Origin: Pelistega europaea | Lineage (GTDB): Bacteria; Pseudomonadota; Gammaproteobacteria; Burkholderiales; Burkholderiaceae_B | Length of the DNA stretch: 64,000 bases | Reading direction: 5' to 3' | Assembly: GCF_013133775.1 (NCBI RefSeq) | Contig: NZ_JABGBO010000001.1 | Span: 186,001-250,000, forward strand | Part shown: in pieces, positions 16,065 to 24,787 of the stretch | Layout: the number at the start of each line of letters is the position of its first letter | Numbering within the stretch: the first letter of the stretch is position 1 | Translations under genes and position numbers: made by a program | The notes under the pieces: generated by a model | The model's input: only the letters and a program-made list of their open reading frames with translations | Database searches by the model: none | What the model was told of the DNA's origin: nothing

Positions 16065-18011
16065 ATGGCGAATGCTATGGAGAAAGACACTTTTCCAACA
16101 TTGTTGTTAAAACACGCTACAGAGCGACCCAACCAAGCTGCAATGCGAGAAAAGGATTTAGGTATTTGGCAGATTTTTACATGGGCTGATGTAGCGGCAC
16201 AAGTAAAGTCTGTTGCTAATGCATTTCTAGAGCTTGGGGTCAAAAAAGGTGAGCATATTGGTATTGTAGGTGAGAATCGACCTCGCTTATATATGGCGAT
16301 GATGGCGGCACAAGCTGTTGGTGGTATTCCTGTTCCTATGTACCAAGATGCTGTAGCACAAGAGATGGTGCACGTGCTCAGAGATGCGGACTTGCGCATT
16401 GTTATCGTAGAAAACCAAGAACAAGTCGATAAGATGCTAGAAGTGCGTGAGCAAGTGCCAGCATTAAAACTTGTTGTTTACGATGATCCACGTGGTTTGC
16501 GCAACTATAAAGATGCGATGATTTGTTCTTTCGATGCGCTAATTAATCATGGTGATTTATATGCTCAAAAACATCCTGATGCGTATATGAATGCGGTTAA
16601 CAGTGTGCAGCCAGAGGATGCTGCAGCGATGTTTTATACCTCAGGGACGACAGGTAAGCCTAAGGGTGTAGTATTGACACATGCTTCTTTGATTGACCGT
16701 GCACGTGTGATTGAGCGTATGGAGGGATTAACCAATAAAGAAGAGGTCTTGGCTTATTTGCCTCCTGCTTGGATAGGTCAAAATATGTTTTCTTATGCGC
16801 AGGCATTGACGACAGGATTTACTGTTAATCATCCAGAGTCACCAAGTACAGTTTCTATTGATATGCATGATGTGGGTCCGACTTACTATTTTTCTCCTCC
16901 TCGCGTGTTAGAAGAGTTGCTGACCCAAGTGACTATTCGCATGGAGGATGCAGGTAAGTTCAAAAAGTGGCTTTATAAAAACTGCATGGAATTGGCAAAG
17001 CGTGTAGGTACGCGAATTTTAGACAAGGAGGCAGTTAGTGTATGGGATCGCTTCAAATATATGATTGGTGATTTCATGATGTATGCCCCTTTGCGTAATG
17101 CTTTAGGTATGAGTCGTGTACGTGTGGCCTATACTGCAGGTGAGGCTATTGGTCCTGATTTGTTTACTTTTTACCGTTCTATTGGTATCAATCTGAAGCA
17201 GCTTTATGGCTCAACAGAAACATCAGTATTTGTATGTGTACAAAAGGATGGGCAGGTGCGTGCTGATACTGTCGGTGCACCTGTGGAAGGAGTACAAATC
17301 CGTATTGCAGATAATGGTGAGGTGCAGGTTAAAAGTCCTGGTTTATTCCGCGAATACTACCGTAATCCAGAGTCTACTGCAGAATCATTTACTGAGGATG
17401 GTTGGTATCATACAGGGGATGCTGGTTTTTTGGATACGCATGGGGATTTGAAAATTATTGACCGTGCTAAGGATGTCGGTCGTTTGGTGGATGGTCGCTT
17501 GTTTGCACCAAAGTATGTTGAGAATAAGCTCAAATTTTTCCCCTTTATCAAAGAGGCTGTGGCTTTTGGAGCCAACAAAGAATTCGTGACTGCATTCATT
17601 AATATTGATTTAGAAGCAGTAGCTAACTGGGCGGAGCGTCGAGGTTTGGCTTATGCAGGTTATACCGATTTAGCCTCCAAACCCGAGGTTTATCAATTAA
17701 TTGGTGAATGTATTGATCAAGTTAATGAGGATGTATCTCAGGATGAGCAACTGGCAGGATTACAAATTCATCGGTTCTTAATTTTGCATAAAGAGTTGGA
17801 TCCAGACGATGATGAGTTAACTCGTACTCGTAAGGTGCGTCGTAACTTTATCGCTGAGAAATATAAAGTGCTGATTGATGCCCTTTTCGAAGGAAAATCA
17901 TCACAATATATTGAAACAGAAGTGAAGTATGAAGATGGTCGTAAAGGTAAGATTAGTGCGGATTTGAAGATTATGTCCGCTAAAGTGATTAACACAACAA
18001 AGGCAGCCTAA
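16065..18011 (+). CDS. AMP-dependent long-chain acyl-CoA synthetase
   Basis: A 648-residue adenylate-forming CoA ligase of the long-chain fatty acid type. Visible motifs are the P-loop FYTSGTTGKPKG near residues 190-201, YGSTETSVF, the GWYHTGDAGF motif and a KDVGRLVDGR(L)FAPKYVE hinge segment. It activates a carboxylic acid to its CoA thioester. It heads a run with Liv-type ABC genes (the next gene starts 1 base after the stop), so the substrate is probably what the transporter imports; fatty, branched or aromatic acids are all possible. A GGAG ribosome site precedes the ATG. The Crp-type operator lies upstream. Confidence 0.9.
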   Translation: MANAMEKDTFPTLLLKHATERPNQAAMREKDLGIWQIFTWADVAAQVKSVANAFLELGVKKGEHIGIVGENRPRLYMAMMAAQAVGGIPVPMYQDAVAQEMVHVLRDADLRIVIVENQEQVDKMLEVREQVPALKLVVYDDPRGLRNYKDAMICSFDALINHGDLYAQKHPDAYMNAVNSVQPEDAAAMFYTSGTTGKPKGVVLTHASLIDRARVIERMEGLTNKEEVLAYLPPAWIGQNMFSYAQALTTGFTVNHPESPSTVSIDMHDVGPTYYFSPPRVLEELLTQVTIRMEDAGKFKKWLYKNCMELAKRVGTRILDKEAVSVWDRFKYMIGDFMMYAPLRNALGMSRVRVAYTAGEAIGPDLFTFYRSIGINLKQLYGSTETSVFVCVQKDGQVRADTVGAPVEGVQIRIADNGEVQVKSPGLFREYYRNPESTAESFTEDGWYHTGDAGFLDTHGDLKIIDRAKDVGRLVDGRLFAPKYVENKLKFFPFIKEAVAFGANKEFVTAFINIDLEAVANWAERRGLAYAGYTDLASKPEVYQLIGECIDQVNEDVSQDEQLAGLQIHRFLILHKELDPDDDELTRTRKVRRNFIAEKYKVLIDALFEGKSSQYIETEVKYEDGRKGKISADLKIMSAKVINTTKAA

Positions 18012-18012
18012 T

Positions 18013-18807
18013 ATGCAGCAAGTCAATGAAAAGAAAATCGGTGACGTTATCCTAGATATGCAGAGTATTTCGTTGTCATTTGGCGGTGTTAAAGCCTTAA
18101 CGAATATCTCTTTTAATGTCAAAGAACATGAAATCCGTTCGATTATTGGTCCTAATGGAGCGGGTAAGAGTTCAATGTTAAATGTAATCAATGGGGTGTA
18201 TACACCTCAAGAGGGTTCTATTGTTTTTGATGGGAAAACTTTTGAAAAAATGAGTCCGCGTCGTGCTGCTGAAATGGGTATCGCACGCACTTTCCAGAAC
18301 TTGGCTTTGTTTAAAGGTATGAGTGTACTGGATAACATCATGAGTGGACGTAATTTACGCATGAAAAGCAGTTTGTTATCGCAGGCATTCCGTATTTTTG
18401 GTGCAGAGAAAGAGGAAATCGCCCATCGTGAATATGTTGAAAATATTATTGATTTTCTTGAAATCCAGGCCTATCGCAAAACACCTGTAGGGCGTTTGCC
18501 TTATGGTTTACAAAAGCGTGTGGATTTAGGGCGTGCCTTAGCAATGGAGCCTCGTCTGTTGTTGTTAGACGAACCTATGGCAGGGATGAATATCGAAGAG
18601 AAACAGGATATGAGTCGGTTTATCCTCGATGTAAATGACGAGTTTGGTACTACGATTGTACTTATTGAACATGATATGGGTGTGGTCATGGACATTTCAG
18701 ACCGTGTAGTGGTATTGGACTATGGTAAGAAAATTGGTGATGGAACACCAGATGAAGTGCGTACGAATGAAGAAGTTATTCGTGCCTATTTAGGTGTAGA
18801 GCATTGA
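18013..18807 (+). CDS. Liv-type ABC transporter ATPase (LivG-like)
   Basis: A 264-residue ATP-binding subunit. Walker A GPNGAGKSS is at 46-54, the signature region reads LPYGLQKRVDLGRAL (Pro where LivG usually has Ala or Ser before YG), and Walker B LLLLDEP is followed by IEHDMGVVMDISDRVVVLDYG. The IARTFQNLALF segment is typical of LivG. The start codon is one base after the CoA ligase stop, and the end overlaps the region before the permease start, so translation is tightly coupled. It energises import through the two following permeases. Confidence 0.92.
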   Translation: MQQVNEKKIGDVILDMQSISLSFGGVKALTNISFNVKEHEIRSIIGPNGAGKSSMLNVINGVYTPQEGSIVFDGKTFEKMSPRRAAEMGIARTFQNLALFKGMSVLDNIMSGRNLRMKSSLLSQAFRIFGAEKEEIAHREYVENIIDFLEIQAYRKTPVGRLPYGLQKRVDLGRALAMEPRLLLLDEPMAGMNIEEKQDMSRFILDVNDEFGTTIVLIEHDMGVVMDISDRVVVLDYGKKIGDGTPDEVRTNEEVIRAYLGVEH

Positions 18808-18815
18808 GGTCAATC

Positions 18816-19745
18816 ATGGGATATTTTTTAGAAACATTATTTGGTGGTCTCATGAGCGGCATGTTATATGCGCTCGTTGGTTTGGGATTTGTACTAATCT
18901 TTAAAGCATCGGGTGTTTTTAACTTTGCTCAAGGGGCGATGGTATTAGTAGCTGCTTTGTCTATGGCGCGTTTTTCGGCATGGATTCCAGAGTGGCTAGG
19001 TATAGAGAGTTTGTTGCTTGCTAATATACTCGCATTTATCGTATCCGCCGTTTTGATGGTATTGATTGCGATACTGGTCGAGCGATTTGTTCTTCGCCAC
19101 TTGGTTAACCAAGAAGCGACAACTTTATTAATGGCAACCCTTGGTATTAGCTATTTCTTGGATGGGGCAGGGCAGACCTTATTTGGTAGCTCAGTTTATT
19201 CCATTGATGTAGGTATGCCCAAAGACCCAGCCTTTGTATTAGAAAGTATGTTTGAAGGAGGGGTTCTTATTAGTTTAGAAGACTTAACTGCTGCTGCAAT
19301 TTCAGCTATCTTAGTTTTGGTATTGGCTCTTTTCTTCCAATACACCACAACAGGGCGTGCATTGCGTGCTGTAGCAGATGACCACCAAGCTGCACAGTCT
19401 ATAGGGATTCCTCTAAATCGTATCTGGGTTATTGTATGGGCAGTGGCTGGGATTGTGGCATTGGTAGCAGGCATTATTTGGGGTTCTAAATTTGGTGTGC
19501 AATTTACGTTGTCTACAGCTGCTTTGCGAGCCTTGCCGGTGGTAATTCTTGGAGGATTAACTTCTGTACCAGGAGCGATTATTGGGGGGTTGATTATCGG
19601 TGTTGGTGAAAAACTTTCTGAGGCTTACCTCGGTCCTTATTTTGGTGGTGGTATCGAAATTTGGTTTGCCTATGTATTGGCATTGGTGTTCTTGCTATTT
19701 AGACCCCAAGGCCTTTTTGGTGAAAAAATTATTGACCGTGTATAA
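18816..19745 (+). CDS. Liv-type ABC transporter permease (LivH-like)
   Basis: A 309-residue inner-membrane permease with 8 or so helices. Typical LivH segments are GLMSGMLYALVGLGFVLIFKASGVFNFAQGAM near the N-terminus and GRALRAVADDHQAAQSIGI, the loop that contacts the ATPase. The ATG at 18816 is preferred over an in-frame TTG at 18804, because GAGGT overlapping the previous stop codon gives a ribosome site 5 bases upstream. It pairs with the LivM-like protein encoded next. Confidence 0.92.
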   Translation: MGYFLETLFGGLMSGMLYALVGLGFVLIFKASGVFNFAQGAMVLVAALSMARFSAWIPEWLGIESLLLANILAFIVSAVLMVLIAILVERFVLRHLVNQEATTLLMATLGISYFLDGAGQTLFGSSVYSIDVGMPKDPAFVLESMFEGGVLISLEDLTAAAISAILVLVLALFFQYTTTGRALRAVADDHQAAQSIGIPLNRIWVIVWAVAGIVALVAGIIWGSKFGVQFTLSTAALRALPVVILGGLTSVPGAIIGGLIIGVGEKLSEAYLGPYFGGGIEIWFAYVLALVFLLFRPQGLFGEKIIDRV

Positions 19746-19768
19746 CCCATTCAAAAAGGAAAAGAGCT

Positions 19769-20833
19769 ATGTTTTATCGTGAAAATGGTCAATTCAAAAC
19801 AAGTTATCGCAGTGATCAACAGATTTTCCCTATCCTGCAGGACCGCGTTGCCATCCTCTTATTGATTGCAGTCGCCTTATTTGTAGTGCCTTTTGTGGCA
19901 ACTGATTATTTCTTAAGTGGCATTTTGATTCCGTTTTTGATTTTATCGTTAGCTGCACTAGGGCTTAATGTACTCGTTGGCTATTGTGGACAAATTTCTA
20001 TGGGTACAGGAGCCTTTATGGCGGTGGGTGCTTATGCGGCTTGGAATATTGGTGTGCGTATCCCTGAGATGCCTTTGATTCTTCAGATTCTGTTGGGGGG
20101 CTTCTTTGCTATGTTGGTGGGTGTAGTGTTTGGTATTCCAAGTTTACGCATCCGTGGACTGTATTTAGCAGTTGCTACACTTGCGGCACAGTTCTTTGTC
20201 GACTGGACATTCTTGCGAGTGCCCTTTTTTACCAATTACTCCACTTCAGGTAGTGTATCAGTGCCATTGTTAGATTTCTTTGGTTTGCCTATCCAAACAC
20301 CGACACAGAAATATGTTTTTGTGTTGGTAATTGTGATGATTTTTGCACTGCTTATTAAGAATCTTGTACGTAGTGCTATCGGTCGTGAGTGGATGGCAAT
20401 TCGTGATATGGACGTGGCTGCTGCTGTAATTGGTATTCGTCCTATGTATGCAAAACTAACAGCATTTGCAGTAAGTTCTTTTGTAGTTGGTGTGTCAGGT
20501 GCTTTATGGGGATATATCCATCTAGGTTCATGGGAGCCATTAGCCTTTGACCTTAACCGTTCATTCCAGTTGTTGTTTATGGTTATTATTGGTGGTTTAG
20601 GATCTATTGCGGGTAGCTTTTTTGGAGCAGCATTTATTGTGTTAGTGCCAATTCTACTCAATCGTATCCCTGCTCTGTTGGGGATACCATTGGCGGTAGA
20701 TACAGTAGATCATATTCAACATATGGTATTTGGGTCACTTATCGTGTTTTTCCTAATTGTAGAACCGCATGGATTAGCTAAATTATGGAGTATTGCACGG
20801 GAGAAGTTACGTATTTGGCCGTTCCCACACTAG
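19769..20833 (+). CDS. Liv-type ABC transporter permease (LivM-like)
   Basis: A 354-residue permease with the LivM features ALGLNVLVGYCGQISMGTGAFMAVGAYAAW and GREWMAIRDMDVAAAVIGI, the coupling loop for the ATPase. It starts 23 bases after the LivH-like gene behind an AAAGGAAAAG ribosome site. A 155-base gap follows before the binding protein gene, so the expression level of the next gene may be set separately. Confidence 0.92.
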   Translation: MFYRENGQFKTSYRSDQQIFPILQDRVAILLLIAVALFVVPFVATDYFLSGILIPFLILSLAALGLNVLVGYCGQISMGTGAFMAVGAYAAWNIGVRIPEMPLILQILLGGFFAMLVGVVFGIPSLRIRGLYLAVATLAAQFFVDWTFLRVPFFTNYSTSGSVSVPLLDFFGLPIQTPTQKYVFVLVIVMIFALLIKNLVRSAIGREWMAIRDMDVAAAVIGIRPMYAKLTAFAVSSFVVGVSGALWGYIHLGSWEPLAFDLNRSFQLLFMVIIGGLGSIAGSFFGAAFIVLVPILLNRIPALLGIPLAVDTVDHIQHMVFGSLIVFFLIVEPHGLAKLWSIAREKLRIWPFPH

Positions 20834-20961
20834 TAAGAGTTCATAACATAAACTGAATGAGTTGTATGGAGGCAGTTTGGTGAAAATGATTAACACTCTA
20901 CAGCAGTAAATAGAGCAGTACTAAGTCAACATAATTGACAAAACCATTTAATTTTTAACAA

Positions 20962-20977
20962 CCGAAATTGATTTCGG
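20962..20977 (+). promoter_or_regulatory. hairpin abutting the binding-protein ribosome site
   Basis: CCGAAAT (20962-20968) and ATTTCGG (20971-20977) are a perfect 7-bp inverted repeat whose right arm ends inside the ribosome site GGAGGAG (20976-20982) of the substrate-binding protein gene. Another palindrome, GTCAA-N5-TTGAC, is at 20925-20939. Together they suggest mRNA end protection or translation control for a protein needed in excess. Confidence 0.4.
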
Positions 20978-20988
20978 AGGAGACGATG

Positions 20989-22323
20989 ATGAAAAAACAT
21001 ATTAAAGCCTTAGTTAGCGCTGTTGCTTTTACCACTTTATGGGGCGGTGTTGCTGTACAAGCACAAGCTGAAGAGATGGAACAATTTATTCCATTATTTA
21101 CTTATCGTACTGGTTCTTTTGCTCCTTTGGGTATTCCTTGGGCTGACGGTAAGATTGACTACTTGCGTTTAGTTAATGCACGCGATGGTGGTATTAATGG
21201 TGTGAAATTGCGTTTTGAAGAGTGTGAAACAGGGTATGCAACAGACCGTGGTGTAGAGTGTTATGAACGCTTAAAGAATGCTTACGGTGGTGCCTCTGGT
21301 TTTGACTCTCAATCAACCGGTATTACATTTGCCGTTTCTGATAAAGCTCCACACGACAAGGTGGCAATTGAAACTGTGGGTTATGGTTTGTCTCAATCAG
21401 CAGATGGTCGTGTGTTTAAATGGAATTTCCCATTGTTGGGTAACTATTGGACAGCAGCTGATGTGATGATTCAGGATATTGCTAAGCGTGAGGGTGGTTT
21501 AGACAAGTTGAAAGGCAAGAAAATTGCTTTAGTACACCATGATTCACCTTATGGTAAAGAGCCTATCCCTCTTCTTAAAGCACGTGCTGAAGCCAATGGC
21601 TTTAAATTCCTAATTTACCCTGTAACAGCACCTGGTGTAGAGCAAAAATCAACTTGGTTAAATATTCGTAAAGAGCGTCCTGACTATGTCTTGCTATGGA
21701 GTGCAGGTATCATGACACCAACAGCGATTCGTGAGGCTCAAGCAACTGGTTATTCACGTGAAAAGATTTACGGTATTTGGTGGGCCGGTTCTGAGAGTGA
21801 TGTACGCGATTTGGGAGCAGTAGCCAAAGGCTATAACATCATTACTATTCACAACACAGGAGACTCCAGTGGCAAAGTATATGATGATTTGAAAACACAT
21901 CTCTTTGACAAAGGGCAAGCAAAAACCGATAGTGTAGGCACAATTGCTTACAACCGAGGCATGGTGATTTCTATGTTGCAAGTAGAAGCTATTCGTACAG
22001 CACAAGAGAAATTTGGTAAGGGTAAGCATATGACCCCAGAGCAAGTGCGTTGGGGATTTGAGAACCTTAACTTAACTGAGGAACGTCTCAAAGAGTTAGG
22101 GTTTGACAAGATGCTACGCCCAGTAAAAACAACTTGCGAAAATCATATGGGTGATGACTGGGCACGTATCATGCGTTGGGATGGAGCCAAGTTTGTCGAA
22201 ACTTCTGACCAATGGTACCAAGCTGATAAATCTTTCGTAGATCCTATTATCAAGGCGGAAGCTGAGAAATATGCGAAAGAAAAACAAATCGAAATCCGTG
22301 ATTGTTCTAAAGAACAATCATAG
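20989..22323 (+). CDS. Liv-type ABC substrate-binding protein
   Basis: A 444-residue periplasmic binding protein (type I fold, Peripla_BP_6-like) with a clear Sec signal (MKKHIKALVSAVAF, ending VQAQAEE). The mature part has INGVKLRFEECETGYATDRGVECYERL, a binding-lobe helix, and KKIALVHHDSPYGKEPIPLL at the second lobe. It is longer than LivJ-type proteins (about 370) and resembles the larger group found beside CoA ligases in Betaproteobacteria. ATG 20989 is 6 bases after GGAGGAG; ATG 20986 is a near-equal choice. The ligand is unknown. Confidence 0.9.
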   Translation: MKKHIKALVSAVAFTTLWGGVAVQAQAEEMEQFIPLFTYRTGSFAPLGIPWADGKIDYLRLVNARDGGINGVKLRFEECETGYATDRGVECYERLKNAYGGASGFDSQSTGITFAVSDKAPHDKVAIETVGYGLSQSADGRVFKWNFPLLGNYWTAADVMIQDIAKREGGLDKLKGKKIALVHHDSPYGKEPIPLLKARAEANGFKFLIYPVTAPGVEQKSTWLNIRKERPDYVLLWSAGIMTPTAIREAQATGYSREKIYGIWWAGSESDVRDLGAVAKGYNIITIHNTGDSSGKVYDDLKTHLFDKGQAKTDSVGTIAYNRGMVISMLQVEAIRTAQEKFGKGKHMTPEQVRWGFENLNLTEERLKELGFDKMLRPVKTTCENHMGDDWARIMRWDGAKFVETSDQWYQADKSFVDPIIKAEAEKYAKEKQIEIRDCSKEQS

Positions 22324-22346
22324 CCAAAGTGCCTAGAGTGGAATAG

Positions 22347-22391
22347 GGAGAGTGCTGTTATACCATGATAAATGGGGCAACTCTCCTTTTT
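22347..22391 (+). terminator. terminator or attenuator inside the Liv operon
   Basis: GGAGAGT (22347-22353) pairs with ACTCTCC (22380-22386), followed by five T residues (22387-22391). It lies just after the binding-protein gene and before the LivF-like gene. Partial termination here would give more binding protein than ATPase; alternatively the following genes have their own promoter in the remaining 117 bases. Confidence 0.6.
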
Positions 22392-22508
22392 CAGAGATTT
22401 TTTAGTTGTTTTCTCAGGAGGGGCGAGCTTGAGTGAAAATCGTCCCCCCAGGAATGTTTACCCTAAAAAATCCCCACCCTGGCAAATAGTGACAAATAAG
22501 GAAGTATT

Positions 22509-23333
22509 ATGGAAAACACACAGACAGCCAATAATGTCCTATTAGATGTAAACGGTATTGAGGTAATTTATAACCATGTTATCTTGGTGCTGCGAGGCGT
22601 CTCTTTGGTGGTGCCTGAGGGCAAAATCGTGGCGTTGCTGGGAGCAAATGGTGCAGGTAAAACAACGACACTTCGTGCAATTTCAAATCTATTACGAAGT
22701 GAACGTGGTCAAGTGACTAAGGGAAATATTCTTTATCGAGGAGAACGAGTAGAGGATATGACACCTGCAGACCTTGTGAAACGAGGAGTAATTCAGGTCA
22801 TGGAAGGGCGTCATTGTTTTGGGCACTTAAGTATTGAAGAAAACTTACTCACAGGGGCCTATACACGTAATGCTAGTAAAGGAGATATTGCAGCTTCCTT
22901 GGATATGGTTTACCAATACTTTCCACGTCTTAAACAACGTCGCAATAGTCAGGCTGGTTATACCTCTGGAGGTGAACAGCAAATGGCGGCGATTGGGCGT
23001 GCTTTGATGGCTAATCCTAATATGATTTTATTAGATGAGCCATCTATGGGTTTGGCACCACAGATTGTGGAAGAAATTTTTGAAATTGTGCGTGATTTGA
23101 ATACACGCGAAAAAGTGAGTTTCTTATTAGCTGAGCAAAATACTAATATTGCACTGCGTTATGCAGATTATGGCTATATCCTGGAAAGTGGTCGTGTCAT
23201 GATGGACGGTACTGCTGAAGAATTAGCAAACAATGAAGATGTAAAAGAGTTCTATCTTGGTTTGGATAGCGGTAATCGTAAGAGCTTTAGAGATACGAAG
23301 TTTTATCGTCGTCGTAAGCGTTGGTTAGCATAA
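22509..23333 (+). CDS. Liv-type ABC transporter ATPase (LivF-like)
   Basis: A 274-residue ATPase with Walker A GANGAGKTT, ABC signature SGGEQQMAAIGRAL, Walker B MILLDEPSMGLAP and a C-terminal extension of about 25 residues ending in a basic stretch (RRRKRWLA), longer than E. coli LivF (237). MEGRHCFGHLSIEENLLTGAY matches the LivF Q-loop region. It forms the heterodimeric ATPase with the LivG-like protein. The CoA ligase gene begins 12 bases after its stop. Confidence 0.92.
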   Translation: MENTQTANNVLLDVNGIEVIYNHVILVLRGVSLVVPEGKIVALLGANGAGKTTTLRAISNLLRSERGQVTKGNILYRGERVEDMTPADLVKRGVIQVMEGRHCFGHLSIEENLLTGAYTRNASKGDIAASLDMVYQYFPRLKQRRNSQAGYTSGGEQQMAAIGRALMANPNMILLDEPSMGLAPQIVEEIFEIVRDLNTREKVSFLLAEQNTNIALRYADYGYILESGRVMMDGTAEELANNEDVKEFYLGLDSGNRKSFRDTKFYRRRKRWLA

Positions 23334-23345
23334 AAGAGGGGTGAT

Positions 23346-24650
23346 ATGGCTAAAGATTTTTATGATGCTCAAGAGACACAATCTCTTGAGGCTAGAGAGC
23401 TGCATTTGTTTAGTGCTTTACGAGATAATTTGCGTCAATTATCAGAGAGGGTGCCTGCTTTATCCAAACAGGTGGAAGGAATTAATATCAGCACATTAAA
23501 CAGTCGAGAGGATCTTGCTCAAATTCCAGTGATACGTAAATCTGAATTGTTGGCTGCACAGACCTCTCAGCGAAAGGCTTTGCAAAAAGCCGAGCAAGGT
23601 GATGAGATTAATCGTATTTTTGGTGGATTCTCTGCAGTTGGTTGGGGACAGGCTGCTAGAGTGTTTTCCTCTCCTGGTCCTATTTTTGAACCTGAAGTAG
23701 CACGTACAGATTATTGGCGTATGGCAAGAGCGGTATATGCAGCAGGTATTCGCAAGGGTATGTTAGTGCATAATGCGTTTGCGTACCACTTTACCCCAGC
23801 AGGTTCCATGTTTGAGAGTGCGGCTTTGGCAGTGGGAGCTACAGTATTTCCTGCGGGCGTGGGTCAGACAGAAATGCAGGTCAGTGCTATTCATGATTTA
23901 AAACCAAATGCTTATATTGGCACCCCGAGTTTTTTGCGAATTATTGTGGAAAAGGCTGCAGAGTTGGGGGTGGATATTTCTTCTATTAAGCACGCTTTAT
24001 TTTCAGCAGAGGCATTCCCTCCTTCCTTACAAAAATGGTTTGCAGAAAGAGGGATTGATGGTTATCAAGCATATGGTACTGCAGATTTGGGATTGATTGC
24101 TTATGAGACTAAAGCTCGAGAAGGCCTAGTTATCGCTGAAGATATTATTTTAGAGATTGTTAAACCTGGTACCAATGACCCAGTGCCTGATGGTGAGGTG
24201 GGTGAAGTGGTGGTGACAACACTGAATCCAGACTATCCATTGTTGCGTTTTGGGACAGGAGATTTGTCAGTTATTATGCCAGGCACATCCCCGTGTGGGC
24301 GTACCAATAGACGTATTAAAGGCTGGATGGGTCGAGCAGACCAGTCTGTAAAAGTACGGGGAGCTATGGTACATCCTAGTTTAGTGGATAAGGTGGTAAA
24401 ACGGCACCCTGAAATAAAACGTGCACGTTTAGTCGTGACAGGGGCAATGGGCAAGGATGAATTGAGTCTTTGGGTGGCAATGCATCAACCCCTGACAGAA
24501 GCATTGATACAAGAAATACAAGTCTCTATCAAGGAGTTTATCAAGCTACGCACTGATATTGTGCAAAAAACAGAGAATGAACTAAAAAATGACGGTATTG
24601 TGATTGAGGACGCAAGGTCTTATGAAGAAAGAGTTTTATCGGCAGAATGA
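23346..24650 (+). CDS. phenylacetate-CoA ligase family protein
   Basis: A 434-residue adenylate-forming enzyme of the PaaK-like group: VHNAFAYHFTPAGSMFESAALAVGATVFPAGVG, YIGTPSFLRI, YQAYGTADLGLIAYE and a C-terminal GRADQSVKVRGAMVHP domain. PaaK-like ligases activate aryl or arylacetic acids. The usual SSGTTG-type P-loop is poorly conserved (GGFSAVGWGQAARVFSSPGP stands in its place), so activity should be treated with caution. It closes the Liv operon that begins with a long-chain-type CoA ligase, giving two ligases for one importer. Confidence 0.82.
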   Translation: MAKDFYDAQETQSLEARELHLFSALRDNLRQLSERVPALSKQVEGINISTLNSREDLAQIPVIRKSELLAAQTSQRKALQKAEQGDEINRIFGGFSAVGWGQAARVFSSPGPIFEPEVARTDYWRMARAVYAAGIRKGMLVHNAFAYHFTPAGSMFESAALAVGATVFPAGVGQTEMQVSAIHDLKPNAYIGTPSFLRIIVEKAAELGVDISSIKHALFSAEAFPPSLQKWFAERGIDGYQAYGTADLGLIAYETKAREGLVIAEDIILEIVKPGTNDPVPDGEVGEVVVTTLNPDYPLLRFGTGDLSVIMPGTSPCGRTNRRIKGWMGRADQSVKVRGAMVHPSLVDKVVKRHPEIKRARLVVTGAMGKDELSLWVAMHQPLTEALIQEIQVSIKEFIKLRTDIVQKTENELKNDGIVIEDARSYEERVLSAE

Positions 24651-24787
24651 CACTTTTTGTTTACTCGCATGATATGGTCTAACACTTCTTTAGAAAAAAC
24701 AGTTAGTATGAGCATTCATGGGCCTGATATATAGGTGCTGTGTAAATATAGAGAAATGGATTGCTGTTATACCAAAGGAGAGTTGGA

